A DNA stretch of 64,000 bases from Candidatus Limicola stercorigallinarum. GTDB lineage: Bacteria; Actinomycetota; Coriobacteriia; Coriobacteriales; Coriobacteriaceae. A program made the position numbers and the translations under genes. Each line of letters begins with the position of its first letter. Within the stretch, counting starts at the first letter, position 1. The DNA is taken from assembly GCA_018711625.1 (NCBI GenBank), contig DVID01000041.1, positions 46,043 through 110,042 of the forward strand, read 5' to 3'. The notes under the pieces were generated by a model, which did no database searches, had not been told where the DNA came from, and was given only the letters and a program-made list of their open reading frames with translations. Positions 24,970 to 34,040 of the stretch are shown here, piece after piece.

Positions 24970-25650
24970 CTAGGCGCGAACGGCGGCAATCTGCTCGCGC
25001 AGCCAGGCGGCCCACGCATCCATGCCGGTGCCTTTGGTGGCGCTCACCTCGAAGCGCGGGGCCTGGGGGTTCAGGTCGTCAAGCGTGGCATTGTAGGCAT
25101 CCCGGTCGAAGTCAAAGGCAGGAGCCACGTCGATTTTGTTGAGGAGAACTGCTCCCGCGTGCTGGAAGATGCCTGGGTACTTCACCGGCTTATCGTCCCC
25201 TTCGGGAACCGAGAGAATCATCACGCACAGGTTTTCGCCCAAGTCAAAGTCCACGGGGCACACGAGGTTACCCACGTTCTCGATGAAGATCACGTCGATG
25301 TTCGCAAGCCCCACGCCCTCATCGAGCGCATCAACCGCCTGAGAGATCATATTCCCCTCCAGGTGGCAAAGACCGCCCGTATTGATCTGAACCGCCGGGA
25401 TACCGGCTTCTTTCATGGTGATCGCATCCACGTCGGAGGCAATGTCGCCCTCAATCACCGCCGAGCGCAGACCGTATTCACGCAGCAGCGCGTCGGTAGC
25501 GAGAATCGTTGAGGTCTTACCCGACCCGGGACTTGAGAGCACGTTCACCACAAAGGTGTGGGTACGAGCAAAGCGCTCGCGCAGCTCGGCCGCCAGACGC
25601 TCGTTACGCGACAAAATAGGACTCGAAATATCCACCGTGCGTTCAGCCAT
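24970..25650 (-). CDS. hypB: Hydrogenase maturation GTPase HypB
   Basis: A nickel-delivery GTPase for [NiFe]-hydrogenase (or urease) maturation, 226 residues. The P-loop SSPGSGKT is at about 39-46, VIEGDIASDVD and NTGGLCHLEGNMI are the family metal/GTP motifs, and NKIDVAP is the base-recognition motif. The N-terminal Cys/His nickel-storage region of some HypB proteins is absent. The start at 25650 follows GGGGGAG. It lies 14 bp after hypA; no hydrogenase structural genes are in the window. Confidence 0.95.
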   Translation of the reverse strand: MAERTVDISSPILSRNERLAAELRERFARTHTFVVNVLSSPGSGKTSTILATDALLREYGLRSAVIEGDIASDVDAITMKEAGIPAVQINTGGLCHLEGNMISQAVDALDEGVGLANIDVIFIENVGNLVCPVDFDLGENLCVMILSVPEGDDKPVKYPGIFQHAGAVLLNKIDVAPAFDFDRDAYNATLDDLNPQAPRFEVSATKGTGMDAWAAWLREQIAAVRA

Positions 25651-25663
25651 GACGCTCCCCCAC

Positions 25664-26062
25664 TCAAACAGCTTCCGCCGCAGCACCTTGTGGCGCATCT
25701 GCGGCGGCATCGTCATCGTCTTCGATTTCTATTGATACAATATCAAGCTCGCGCCCAGCCAAAAGTGTCGTGTCACCACTGCCACAAGCAGGACAGCGAA
25801 AATGATGGCAGTCGTGGTCAAACTCATTGCCACACGCCAAGCAGCGGCTACGCGGATGCACCTCTTCTACCACCAGTGCGCACCCGGCGGTGACGGGGTC
25901 CTCATCGCGCAGCACGTCCCAGGCAAAATCGAGCGATTCGCTCACCACCTGAGCCATATCCCCAATACGCAAGCGCACCTCAAGTGCACGAACGGCGTGC
26001 TCATGGCGCACCGTGTTTCGCACGGTGTCGAGCACGCCGCTCACAATGCCCAGCTCATGCAT
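25664..26062 (-). CDS. hypA: Hydrogenase nickel chaperone HypA
   Basis: A small zinc-ribbon nickel chaperone, 132 residues. The start must be MHELGIVSG because His2 binds nickel; this puts it at 26062 after a GGGGG site. The zinc site is CLACGNEF and CPACGSGD. A Glu/Asp-Ala tail follows. Partner of HypB in the same operon. Confidence 0.95.
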   Translation of the reverse strand: MHELGIVSGVLDTVRNTVRHEHAVRALEVRLRIGDMAQVVSESLDFAWDVLRDEDPVTAGCALVVEEVHPRSRCLACGNEFDHDCHHFRCPACGSGDTTLLAGRELDIVSIEIEDDDDAAADAPQGAAAEAV

Positions 26063-26130
26063 GGCAGACACCCCCTGCCCTCAACGCAGGCAGCGTCCAG
26101 GAGGAAAGCGTAGCGCCGCCCATACGGACA

Positions 26131-26916
26131 CTACTCGTCGTCATCGTCCCCAAAAATACCCAGACGGCTGCCCGTAAGGCCCTTCTTGCCCTCACGCGAG
26201 ACAATCACAAGGCGCGTCACGGCCAGCGACAGCTCGTACATCACAAGCATCACCGCGTACATAAGAAGCATGGTCACCGGGTTGGCATCGGGCGTAACAG
26301 AAGCGCACACCACAATGAGGACCACATACACATAGCGCCACGCGCCGCGGAACGAAGCGTAGGGAACGATGTGGAACGTGGCCAGGTAGAACACCACGAG
26401 CGGCAGCTCGAAGGCGATGCCGAAGCCCACCATAAGCAGAATCTCAATATTGAGATAGTCATCCAGGAACGGCATGGCGGTGGCGATGGAGTTGGTCTCG
26501 CCGATGAGCCACTCAAAGCCCGTAGGAATGATGATGAAGTAGCAGAAAATCGCGCCCGTGAAGAACAGCACGGTTGCCAGGATGAGCGTAGGCACTACCC
26601 AGCGGCGCTCCTTAGGCTTGAGGGCCGGCAGGAAAAACGCGAGGAGCTGCCACAAAATCATAGGCGTGCACACCACCGCAGCCGTTTTGATTGCGATGGA
26701 GAAGCGCGTGGAGAAACCACCCAGGGCGCTCGAAATGTAAAACTCTCCATCGCGAACCAGGTGCGCAATGGGCTCCGTGAGCAGGTCGATGATTACAGGG
26801 GCAGCAAGGTACATGATGAGCGTCATCACCACGAGGGTCATGACAACGATGGTCAGGCGACGCCGGAGCTCACCCAGATGGTCAAGGAGCGGCATGCGCG
26901 CGGGTCCGATGGGCAT
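26131..26916 (-). CDS. tatC: Twin-arginine translocase subunit TatC
   Basis: A 261-residue membrane protein with six predicted helices and the family motifs HLGELRRRL near the N-terminus and FELPLVVFYL around residue 165. It recognises twin-arginine signals. The start overlaps the tatA stop (TAATG), giving coupled translation. A candidate internal twin-arginine substrate is encoded at 38994-41114. Confidence 0.96.
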   Translation of the reverse strand: MPIGPARMPLLDHLGELRRRLTIVVMTLVVMTLIMYLAAPVIIDLLTEPIAHLVRDGEFYISSALGGFSTRFSIAIKTAAVVCTPMILWQLLAFFLPALKPKERRWVVPTLILATVLFFTGAIFCYFIIIPTGFEWLIGETNSIATAMPFLDDYLNIEILLMVGFGIAFELPLVVFYLATFHIVPYASFRGAWRYVYVVLIVVCASVTPDANPVTMLLMYAVMLVMYELSLAVTRLVIVSREGKKGLTGSRLGIFGDDDDE

Positions 26917-27563
26917 TACTGCTCACCCCCCTCGGAGGTCGCGTCAGCGGGTGCTGCAGCCGCAGCATCGCCGTCGTTTGCCTCCTCAGTAGCCGCCTTG
27001 TGCTTGCGCGGACGACGTGCATACAAATCGTCAATCGAGGGAGAAACGGGCTTCTCCGCCTCCTGCTGCTCGGCCGGATTCTCAGCGGACCCCGAAGCCT
27101 TCTTGGCAACCGGCTCCTTAGCGGGCTCGGCCGGTGCCGCAGGCTCCGCAGCTGCGGCAGACTCCTCGGCCGCGCTGGCAGCGGGCTCGCCCTCGGCGGA
27201 CTCCTCGGAGGCAGCGGCCTGCTCCGCCTCGCGAGCCGCCTTCTCGGCAGCCAAGCGCGCACGGCGCTCGGCAAAGGTTTCCTTGCGTGCCTCGGCAACC
27301 TTCTCGGCTGCCACGTCGGCATCATCGTCATCCGATGCGGCACTCGCACCAGACGCCACCTTGGCCGCCGGTGCTTGCGCCGCAGCCGTCATGGGGTCGA
27401 TGACCTCAGACTGCACAACCGCGGTCATCTTTTCCTGCGTCTCACGGAACTGTCGAATCGCCCTGCCTACCGTATGTCCAATCTGCGGCAGCTTATCAGG
27501 GCCGAACAAAAGAAAGGCAAAGACCGCAATAATCGCGAACTCGCCCGCGCCGATTCCCAGCAC
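26916..27563 (-). CDS. tatA: Tat pore-forming subunit TatA/TatB type with long acidic tail
   Basis: The start is GTG at 27563 with a GGAGG site 6 nt upstream. The N-terminal helix and hinge LFGPDKLPQIGHTVGRAIRQF are typical. The body continues as a low-complexity Ala/Glu-rich tail for about 160 residues, making the protein 215 residues, more than twice the usual TatA length. The tail may be a spacer or binding region. Only one TatA-like gene adjoins tatC, so this may serve as both TatA and TatB. Confidence 0.92.
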   Translation of the reverse strand: MLGIGAGEFAIIAVFAFLLFGPDKLPQIGHTVGRAIRQFRETQEKMTAVVQSEVIDPMTAAAQAPAAKVASGASAASDDDDADVAAEKVAEARKETFAERRARLAAEKAAREAEQAAASEESAEGEPAASAAEESAAAAEPAAPAEPAKEPVAKKASGSAENPAEQQEAEKPVSPSIDDLYARRPRKHKAATEEANDGDAAAAAPADATSEGGEQ

Positions 27564-27669
27564 GCCAAACCTCCAGGGTTCGTGTACATACCTGGTGCAC
27601 ACCAGGCAGCATGATCGTTATAACTGTATGAGTATACCGCGGGTGACCCCCGCCAGGCGCTGCGATGCG

Positions 27670-27984
27670 CTAGGCCGGCATAATGCCAATCTCTTCGTCA
27701 ACACCCAGAAGCTGCGCCACGCGCATCACACTCGGCTGAGCATTTGCCACGGAGAAACGCAGCTTGTGATCGGCGGCATGATGCGCTGCGCCCACCAGCA
27801 CGCCAATGCCTGTGGAATCAATGTAAGACACCTTGGCAAAATCGAGCTGAACAGCCTCAGTGGGCTGCTCAAGCGCCATGTTGATAGCATCGCGGAGCTT
27901 TGAAGCATTAGAGATATCCACCTCGCCTGCCACCGCTACGGTATACAGCGTGGGATCCGGGTTAGTCGTAATAACCAGTTCCAT
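27670..27984 (-). CDS. STAS-domain anti-sigma factor antagonist
   Basis: A 104-residue protein of the SpoIIAA/RsbV type. The phosphorylatable Ser57 lies in YIDSTGIGVLVGA. Such proteins bind anti-sigma kinases when unphosphorylated and free a sigma factor. No anti-sigma factor or sigma gene is adjacent, so the partner is elsewhere. The start is preceded by AAAGGAGGAAAGACC, a strong site. Confidence 0.9.
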   Translation of the reverse strand: MELVITTNPDPTLYTVAVAGEVDISNASKLRDAINMALEQPTEAVQLDFAKVSYIDSTGIGVLVGAAHHAADHKLRFSVANAQPSVMRVAQLLGVDEEIGIMPA

Positions 27985-28008
27985 GGTCTTTCCTCCTTTT
28001 GCCTACCT

Positions 28009-28746
28009 CTATGAGGAGGCTTCCAGCGCCTCAAGGCGCTGTTCGGCATAGGTCTTCACGTTGTAAGGATCGTCGTCGCCCGCCGTTGCAAGCGCGCGCT
28101 CGTATGCCTGCTGCGCGTCGTCCGTACGGCCGTCGTTCTCATAAAACATACCAAGATTTGCCCACGCGGGCGCAAACGAATCGTCCTGAGCGAGCATTTC
28201 TTCAAGATCTGTTATGGCAGCCGTGTGGTCGCCGGTGTAAAACACGCAGATGGCACGGTCAACCGTCACCGACTTCGCATCGGGATTGTCGGCAAGATAG
28301 GTGTCGTAGTACGAGACAGCCTGCTTGAACACCTCAACCGCATGAGCCGCATCATCATCCGAGACGGCATGGTTTTGAACTGCCAGGCCCCAATCAAAAT
28401 ATGCGTTGGCCAAGTTGTACAGAGCCGAGGGGTTCGACGGATCAGCCTCATACTGCGCCTTGAGGCTGCGCACCGTCGTGCCGTACTGAGCATCGATATC
28501 ATCGACCGTGTGGGTATCGGATGCACTGGAGCCGGCATCGCCCGCGCTGTCCTGCGTTGCCTCCTCAGACGCATCCGTGGCTGCCTGCGATGAGGTGGCA
28601 GACGAAGCAGCATCATCCGCGTTGGCAGTGCCCGAGGTTCCCGGCATCTGAAACGCCAAGATCACCGCAATGATGATAACCACAACAACGAGCGCGCCCA
28701 CAATCACTGCACGCGCTTTACCAGTCTGTTGGGCGTCGAACGCCAT
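28009..28746 (-). CDS. Membrane-anchored TPR protein
   Basis: A 245-residue protein: a membrane helix at about 12-32 (VIVGALVVVVIIIAVILAF), an Ala/Ser/Asp-rich spacer, then tetratricopeptide units such as NPSALYNLANAYFDWGLAVQ, AVEVFKQAVSYYDTYLADNP and FAPAWANLGMFYENDGRTDDAQ. A scaffold at the outer membrane face is likely. It sits in line with the STAS and DUF-like membrane genes. Confidence 0.75.
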   Translation of the reverse strand: MAFDAQQTGKARAVIVGALVVVVIIIAVILAFQMPGTSGTANADDAASSATSSQAATDASEEATQDSAGDAGSSASDTHTVDDIDAQYGTTVRSLKAQYEADPSNPSALYNLANAYFDWGLAVQNHAVSDDDAAHAVEVFKQAVSYYDTYLADNPDAKSVTVDRAICVFYTGDHTAAITDLEEMLAQDDSFAPAWANLGMFYENDGRTDDAQQAYERALATAGDDDPYNVKTYAEQRLEALEASS

Positions 28747-28785
28747 GCAACCTCCTCAAAGGTCAGGTACTTCCAAGCCAAACCG

Positions 28786-29283
28786 TTACGCCGCGTTGGA
28801 CGTGGTATCCGCTGCAGCTGCAGCGTCATCGGTGACAGCACCATCGCTTGCGCCGTCGCTGTCTGCATCAGACCCGTCCTCGGCGATGTGCGCCGTTCCA
28901 TCCTCGTCAACCGTCACGTCAGGGTGCCCCTCGGGAAGCCCGTACGACTCATCGTCGGTTGTGGCGCTCTGCGTGTATTGCTCTTGCTGAGCCTCCAGCG
29001 CATTCAAAGCGCTTGCCGACCCCATGAGGTAGCCAATCACCACGCCCAAAGCCAGGGCGATAACAGCAATCAGCAGCACCATCCAAAACGGGGGCGCATC
29101 GGTACGCGCAGCGGATTCAGCAGGCTTTGAGGCGTCATCCGGCACCTTTTCGCTGGCAGCAGCCTTGGAGCCGCGCTTCTTGGCCGCACGGCTCTTCTTG
29201 GCGCGCGCAGGTTCGGGCGCAGCGCTCGGGCGCTCCGCCTCCTCCATCAGCTCTTGCTCGTCATCAAAAAACTCGTCGGCCAT
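28786..29283 (-). CDS. Single-pass membrane protein with acidic ends
   Basis: A 165-residue protein with a basic stretch (RAKKSRAAKKRGSKAA), one membrane helix near 63-85 (FWMVLLIAVIALALGVVIGYLMG) and an acidic external tail. The start at 29283 overlaps the stop of the aminotransferase gene (TAATG). I do not recognise the family. Confidence 0.6.
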   Translation of the reverse strand: MADEFFDDEQELMEEAERPSAAPEPARAKKSRAAKKRGSKAAASEKVPDDASKPAESAARTDAPPFWMVLLIAVIALALGVVIGYLMGSASALNALEAQQEQYTQSATTDDESYGLPEGHPDVTVDEDGTAHIAEDGSDADSDGASDGAVTDDAAAAADTTSNAA

Positions 29284-30569
29284 TAGGCACGCTCCTCCTG
29301 AGCCAGCTGCGCGCACACCAGCTTGGTGGCCAACACAAGAATATCCAGCGCCGCACCGAGCTCTTCGAGCGAGGGATAGGTGGGGGCGATGCGCAGGTTG
29401 GTATCCGCAGGGTCCTTGCCATACGGCCAGGTGGCGCCCGCCGGCGTGAGCTTCACGCCCATCTCGGAGCAAAGCTTGTGAATACGCTTTGCAGAGCCAG
29501 GCTGAGCGTCAAACGAAACAAAGTACCCGCCGTTGGGGTTGGTCCAGGTGGCACAGCCCGTATTGCCCAGGCCCGCTGCGAGCTTCTCTTGAACCAGAGC
29601 AAAACGCGGACGCAGGAACTCCGCATGCTTACGCATGTGGTTGCGCAGCGCCTCCATATCGGGCAGGAAGCGTGCGTGTGCCAGCTGGTTCAGCTTGTTG
29701 GCGCTGATGAGACCCACCTGCAGGGTGCGCGACACCTCAGCCATGTTGGCAAACGAGGAGCCGAAGAAGGCAACGCCAGCGCCCGGGAAGGTGATCTTAG
29801 ACGTGGAGGCAAATTCGAGCACGCGGTCCTCATTGCCCGCCTCAAGAGCAACATCGTGGATGTTGAGCAGCTTGTCGCCATCGTCGGTAAGGTCGTGCAC
29901 GCAGTAGGCGTTATCCCACACAATGCGGAAATCAGGCGCGGCGCACTTCATGGTGGCCAGGCGACGCACCGTCTCATCAGAATAGGTGACGCCCGTAGGG
30001 TTGGAGTACTTAGGTACGCAGAACATGCCCTTCACCGAGGGGTCATCGGCAACCAGGCGCTCGACCTCGTCCATATCGGGGCCCGTCTCGGTCATGCGAA
30101 CCGGAATGTTCTCGATGCCCAGATCCTGCGTAAGACCAAAGTGACGGTCGTAACCCGGTACGGGGCACAAGAACTTCACATGGTCGAGTTTGCGCCACGG
30201 CGTGAAACCAGGAACGCCCTTCTCCCAATAGTGAACAAGCACCGACTGCATAATGTTCAAGCTCGAAGAGCCCAGAACAATGGTCTGGCCGGCGGGAACG
30301 CCCAAGAAGGAGCCCGCCAGGCGGCGGGCCGAGGGAATGCCCTCAAAGCAGCCGTAGTTGCTGCAGTCAACGCCTTGATCCATGAGGTCGGAGGAGCTGG
30401 AGAGCACGTCGAGCAAGGGGCGCGAGATGGCAACCTGCTCAGGGCTCGGCTTGCCACGTGCCATATCGAGCTTGAGGCCCTTAGCCTTGACCTCGGCCAC
30501 CTCGGCCTCAAGCGATGCGATTGCGGACGCAAGCTCTTCGTCCTCCATCTGCTGATAAATCGTCTGCAT
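29283..30569 (-). CDS. PLP-dependent aminotransferase, subgroup Ic aspartate-type
   Basis: A class I fold transferase, 428 residues. The PLP motif is ASTSKITFPGAGVAFFGSS with the Lys in SKIT; the NPTG substrate loop and the arginine-containing NLRIAPTYPS near the C-terminus are also present. The subgroup is the long aspartate aminotransferase typical of actinobacteria and proteobacteria. It probably interconverts aspartate and oxaloacetate. The start at 30569 (MQTIYQQ) follows AGGGGTGG. It is followed by the small membrane protein with overlapping codons. Confidence 0.88.
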   Translation of the reverse strand: MQTIYQQMEDEELASAIASLEAEVAEVKAKGLKLDMARGKPSPEQVAISRPLLDVLSSSSDLMDQGVDCSNYGCFEGIPSARRLAGSFLGVPAGQTIVLGSSSLNIMQSVLVHYWEKGVPGFTPWRKLDHVKFLCPVPGYDRHFGLTQDLGIENIPVRMTETGPDMDEVERLVADDPSVKGMFCVPKYSNPTGVTYSDETVRRLATMKCAAPDFRIVWDNAYCVHDLTDDGDKLLNIHDVALEAGNEDRVLEFASTSKITFPGAGVAFFGSSFANMAEVSRTLQVGLISANKLNQLAHARFLPDMEALRNHMRKHAEFLRPRFALVQEKLAAGLGNTGCATWTNPNGGYFVSFDAQPGSAKRIHKLCSEMGVKLTPAGATWPYGKDPADTNLRIAPTYPSLEELGAALDILVLATKLVCAQLAQEERA

Positions 30570-30656
30570 TGATCCACCCCTACCCTGTGCTCGTCGGCGC
30601 AAACCGCAGAAGCGCCCATCAGGCACGCCCCTCGATTTAGATTATTGGTCTCGGTT

Positions 30657-30662
30657 AGTATA
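30657..30662 (-). promoter_or_regulatory. Candidate -10 element upstream of the aminotransferase
   Basis: TATACT is preceded by GCAGG on the minus strand. No -35 consensus is visible. It gives an 88-nt leader. The pcrA promoter has the same GCAGGTATACT core. Confidence 0.35.
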
Positions 30663-30828
30663 CCTGCGAACGTGCGAGCGCGGCCGCTCGACGTATGTTG
30701 CAACAGAACCTACGTCGATGCTGATAGCATAGGCGCATTGATAACTTGCGGCCTACAACCGAGAAAAGCGGCAACGCAGACGCATGGGACAATGAGTCCA
30801 GCACCGAAGTCTTGTTGATGGGAGCTTC

Positions 30829-31077
30829 ATGGATCAGTTTCAATCGGAGGCGTTTGGCGAACTCCAGCGCCTCGTTGATAGCATATTCTTAGGAAAGACC
30901 GCCGTGGACCGGCTGGACTTGGTGGTGCAGGCCGAGATCCTCGACTTAGATCCCGACCTGCTGGAGATTGTTTCCCTGGTACCCCCGGGAATCTATGAGC
31001 GGCAGCGCCTCTGCGACCAGCTTAACTCCGCCCTTGCCGCACATGGCTGGGGCAGCGCCTACGGCACGGTAGAGTAA
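30829..31077 (+). CDS. Small conserved-looking protein, unknown
   Basis: An 82-residue soluble protein (MDQFQSEAFGELQRLVDSI ... GSAYGTVE) with an acidic middle (EILDLDPDLLEIVSLVPPG). GGGAGC precedes the start at 6 nt. It runs on the plus strand, opposite to its neighbours. I cannot assign a function. Confidence 0.55.
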   Translation: MDQFQSEAFGELQRLVDSIFLGKTAVDRLDLVVQAEILDLDPDLLEIVSLVPPGIYERQRLCDQLNSALAAHGWGSAYGTVE

Positions 31078-31092
31078 GAGCCGAGCACCCCG

Positions 31093-32484
31093 CTACTCTT
31101 GTTCTCGGCATACAACGTGCATATAGCCCAGGCCAATAAGCGCGGCAGACACCGAACCCGCCAAGATGGCCGTCTTGGCCGCCAGCAGCTCGGCGGGAAT
31201 CTCGGTGAACGCAAGCCCCGCGATGAGGATCGACATGGTGAACCCAATGCCGCCCAAGATGCCGATGCCCAAGATGTGCTTCCAGTGCACACCCGTTGGC
31301 AGCTCAGCAAGGCCCGAGCGAACGACCAAAAACGTCATGCCAAAGATACCCAACGGTTTTCCCAGCAGCATGCCCAGATACGTTCCCAACGCAACCGGAT
31401 CGACCACGAGCGCGCCCAAATCAACGCCGACCAACCTCACCTGCGCGTTTACGAAGGCAAAGAGCGGCAGGATGAAGAAATTCACCGGCGTGGCGATGTA
31501 ATGCTCAAGGCGCTGCAGCGGAGGCGTCACCCGGTGCACCACACGTTCAACACCGCGCACGGCATGGGTGAAGTCGTGCTGGCCGAGGATATGCGCCTCG
31601 TCATCAAAGCGGTCGTCGAGCTCGGGCAGCTTGGAGCCAAGCCACTCCACAAGGCTACCCGCGTTGATATCCGAGCGCGCCGGAATGGTGAACGCCATAA
31701 TCACGCCCGCAAGCGTAGCGTGAACGCCCGACTGGAAAAGGCAGAACCACAGCACTAAGCCGAGTGCGAGGTAGGGGGCCAAGCGGAAATGCCGACGAAC
31801 GTTGAGAAACACCAAGAGCGCCGTCACCACCGCAGCGGCGGCAAGCCACCCCAGCTGCGGCGCATGCCCGTAGAAAAGCGCGATCGCCGCGATGGCAAGC
31901 AGGTCGTCGGCAATGGCGAGCGTAGAGAAGAACACCTTGATGGCCGGCGGTACGCGGCTGCCTAAAAGCGAGAGCACGCCGAGCGCGAAGGCGATGTCGG
32001 TTGCCATGGGAATGGCCCAACCGTACACCGCGCCGCCCCGATTGATCACCGCATAGATGGTGGCAGGCACCACCACGCCGCCCACTGCCGCAAGCATGGG
32101 CAGCGCCGCCTGACGCGGCCGGCGCAGCTCGCCCACCGTCATCTCGTATTTGAGCTCAATACCTACGAGCAAAAAGAAGATCGCCATGAGGAAGTCGTTC
32201 ACAAAGAGCTCGAAGGTGAGCGAGAACTCCCAGCCTCCGATCGCGATCGAAACGGGCCGCATGAACCAATCGTGCACCGCCGCATACGCATCAGTGTTTG
32301 CGCAGATAACAGCCGCAACAGCAGCAGCGATCATCACACATGCCGAGATGGTGCCGTTGCTGGTGATGCTCTCGAGCACGCTGCGGCGCTCCAAACGGCG
32401 CCGCTGCTGCACGCTGATAATCTGCCTCGAGGCGATACCGTCCGTCCGACGCGCCTCGGTCTGGTTTCCTGTGTCCCTACTCAT
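31093..32484 (-). CDS. nhaA: Na+/H+ antiporter NhaA
   Basis: A 463-residue multi-span antiporter. The ion-binding pair Asp193-Asp194 is in TLAIADDLLAIA, matching the E. coli Asp-Asp pair. FLLVGIELKYEMTVGELRRPRQAALPMLAAVGG is family-typical. A cytoplasmic loop of 60 residues (GSKLPELDDRFDDEAHI) is longer than in E. coli. It exports sodium for proton uptake. The CaCA antiporter gene lies directly upstream. Confidence 0.94.
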   Translation of the reverse strand: MSRDTGNQTEARRTDGIASRQIISVQQRRRLERRSVLESITSNGTISACVMIAAAVAAVICANTDAYAAVHDWFMRPVSIAIGGWEFSLTFELFVNDFLMAIFFLLVGIELKYEMTVGELRRPRQAALPMLAAVGGVVVPATIYAVINRGGAVYGWAIPMATDIAFALGVLSLLGSRVPPAIKVFFSTLAIADDLLAIAAIALFYGHAPQLGWLAAAAVVTALLVFLNVRRHFRLAPYLALGLVLWFCLFQSGVHATLAGVIMAFTIPARSDINAGSLVEWLGSKLPELDDRFDDEAHILGQHDFTHAVRGVERVVHRVTPPLQRLEHYIATPVNFFILPLFAFVNAQVRLVGVDLGALVVDPVALGTYLGMLLGKPLGIFGMTFLVVRSGLAELPTGVHWKHILGIGILGGIGFTMSILIAGLAFTEIPAELLAAKTAILAGSVSAALIGLGYMHVVCREQE

Positions 32485-32529
32485 TTGATATGCCCCACTC
32501 CCCTGATGTGCTCAGATACCCTCGCCATC

Positions 32530-33537
32530 CTATCGCAGCATCGATACCACAATGTAGGCGACGTATAACAAGGTGAACGCGATGCCGTCGATGCGGGTCA
32601 TGCGGTTGCGCGGGTGACGCAGCGCGCAGAGCAGCAACGCCGCCGTAAAGATCAACAGCAACACAAAGTCAAAGTTGTAGGCCGCATCGTAAGCCACGGG
32701 CGAGAAGAGTGCCGGGGCACCCACCACCAGCAACACGTTCGCCACGTTCGAACCAATGACATTGCCCACAGCAATCTCGGTATTGCCCTTGAGCGCGGCA
32801 ACCGCACCGGTCACAAGCTCGGGCAGGCAGGTGCCAAGCGCCACGACCGTGATACCCACCACCCGCTCGCTCACACCAAGCCCGCTTGCCACAACCACTG
32901 CGTTATCAACCACAAAGTCTGCTCCAAACTTGAGCAAGACGACGCTTACCGCAATAACGAGCACGTCAAATAGGATGTTCGACTTCTGGGCGGCGGAAAC
33001 TTTCTCCTCATGCGCAGGCGGCTGAACTTCCACGCGGGGCTCCAGAGGCTCAACGTCCTCCATATCAACGGAGCGTTTGGCCCGCATGCCCACCATGGCA
33101 GAGCGAATCATAAACGCAGCGAACAGCACGAGCATCGCCACGCCTTCCACAAGAGAGATTGAGCCTCCCGCATTCGCAAATACCAAAAGCACGGCAACCG
33201 AGGCTATGCTCGCCGGAATTTCGAAGCGACGCGTGCTGCGCGCCAAGGGAATCGGTGCAATCAGCGACGAGATGCCCAGGATGAGCAGGATATTTGCAAG
33301 GCAGCTGCCGACCACGTTGCCAAAAACCATGTCGGCATGACCGGCAACGCCCGAGGTGACGCTTACCACCAACTCGGGAAGCGACGTTCCTAAAGCGACG
33401 ATGGTGAGGCCGATCACGCGCTCGGGCATGCCGAAGCGCACGGCGATATTGCTTGCCGCCTCAACGAGTTTGTCGGCACCAACCACCAACAATACAAAGC
33501 CGACAAGTATAAAAAAGAACTCTACAAGATAGGGCAC
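32530..33537 (-). CDS. CaCA-family calcium/sodium antiporter
   Basis: A 335-residue exchanger with two inverted repeats. Each carries the alpha motif: TIVALGTSLPELVVSV with FGNVVGSCLANILLI, and TVVALGTCLPELVTGA with VGNVIGSNVANVLLV. An acidic cytoplasmic loop (MEDVEPLEPRVEV) joins the halves. I chose the GTG start at 33537 because GGAGG sits 6 nt upstream. The leader of about 500 bp that precedes it is unusual. Confidence 0.92.
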   Translation of the reverse strand: MPYLVEFFFILVGFVLLVVGADKLVEAASNIAVRFGMPERVIGLTIVALGTSLPELVVSVTSGVAGHADMVFGNVVGSCLANILLILGISSLIAPIPLARSTRRFEIPASIASVAVLLVFANAGGSISLVEGVAMLVLFAAFMIRSAMVGMRAKRSVDMEDVEPLEPRVEVQPPAHEEKVSAAQKSNILFDVLVIAVSVVLLKFGADFVVDNAVVVASGLGVSERVVGITVVALGTCLPELVTGAVAALKGNTEIAVGNVIGSNVANVLLVVGAPALFSPVAYDAAYNFDFVLLLIFTAALLLCALRHPRNRMTRIDGIAFTLLYVAYIVVSMLR

Positions 33538-33621
33538 GGACAACCTCCAAGGAGCCACAACAAGACGATGCGCTAACAAAAGAGCAGGCAGTGACCGACG
33601 ACCTATCGCCGGATACCCGCT

Positions 33622-33699
33622 CTATGCCACAACCGCCTTGCGCTCGACCGCCTTCGCGGCCATACGCGCATCGCAGGCGTTACGCTCAACGCGCGCCAT
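33622..33699 (-). CDS. Candidate 25-residue basic small ORF in the CaCA leader
   Basis: ATG at 33699 follows AAGGAG at 8 nt, and the frame reads MARVERNACDARMAAKAVER with five further residues to TAG. It lies in the 503-bp gap between ppaC and the antiporter gene, where the rest (33700-33964) holds no gene but a wobble-rich stem (GACGAGGTGC with GCGCTTCGTC). A leader peptide is possible. Confidence 0.35.
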   Translation of the reverse strand: MARVERNACDARMAAKAVERKAVVA

Positions 33700-33964
33700 C
33701 GTGATGCTCCTTGAGAATGTCGAAGAGGCCGCCCGGCTATCGACCAGACACCGCTGCCCTTCTTCCCCCATACTACGACGAAGCGCCCCAGCACCTCGTC
33801 ACATGTCTTAGTATCTTTGCCCAAATCACACCAGATTTGTCGCCAACGCTTTGCGAATCCACAGCTCCTCCGCGACAGCGGCACCGGATGTCGCCGCACC
33901 GTGCTCCGGGCATCGTTAGCCTCTGCCCACAATCTCTGCCGGGGCCTCTGTCCGCCACAAAGCA

Positions 33965-33989
33965 CGAGAGCCCGCACGGCGGGCTCTCG
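33965..33989 (-). terminator. Strong hairpin after ppaC
   Basis: CGAGAGCCCGC and GCGGGCTCTCG form an 11-bp stem with a 3-nt loop, 52 bp after the ppaC stop. The downstream minus-strand sequence (TGCTTTGTG) has a weak U-tract. Confidence 0.65.
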
Positions 33990-34040
33990 GCAATCACAAT
34001 CTATGGCTGCAAGGCTTCTCCTAAGCCTCGCACGCTCTTG

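Noticed and set aside
26882..27349. Arg/Pro-rich minus-strand frame overlapping tatA
   Set aside because: It is an alternative frame of the Ala/Glu tail of tatA.
33603..33977. 124-codon minus-strand ORF in the CaCA leader
   Set aside because: No ribosome site, Arg/Trp-rich composition, and it spans the ppaC hairpin; kept only the small ORF inside the region.
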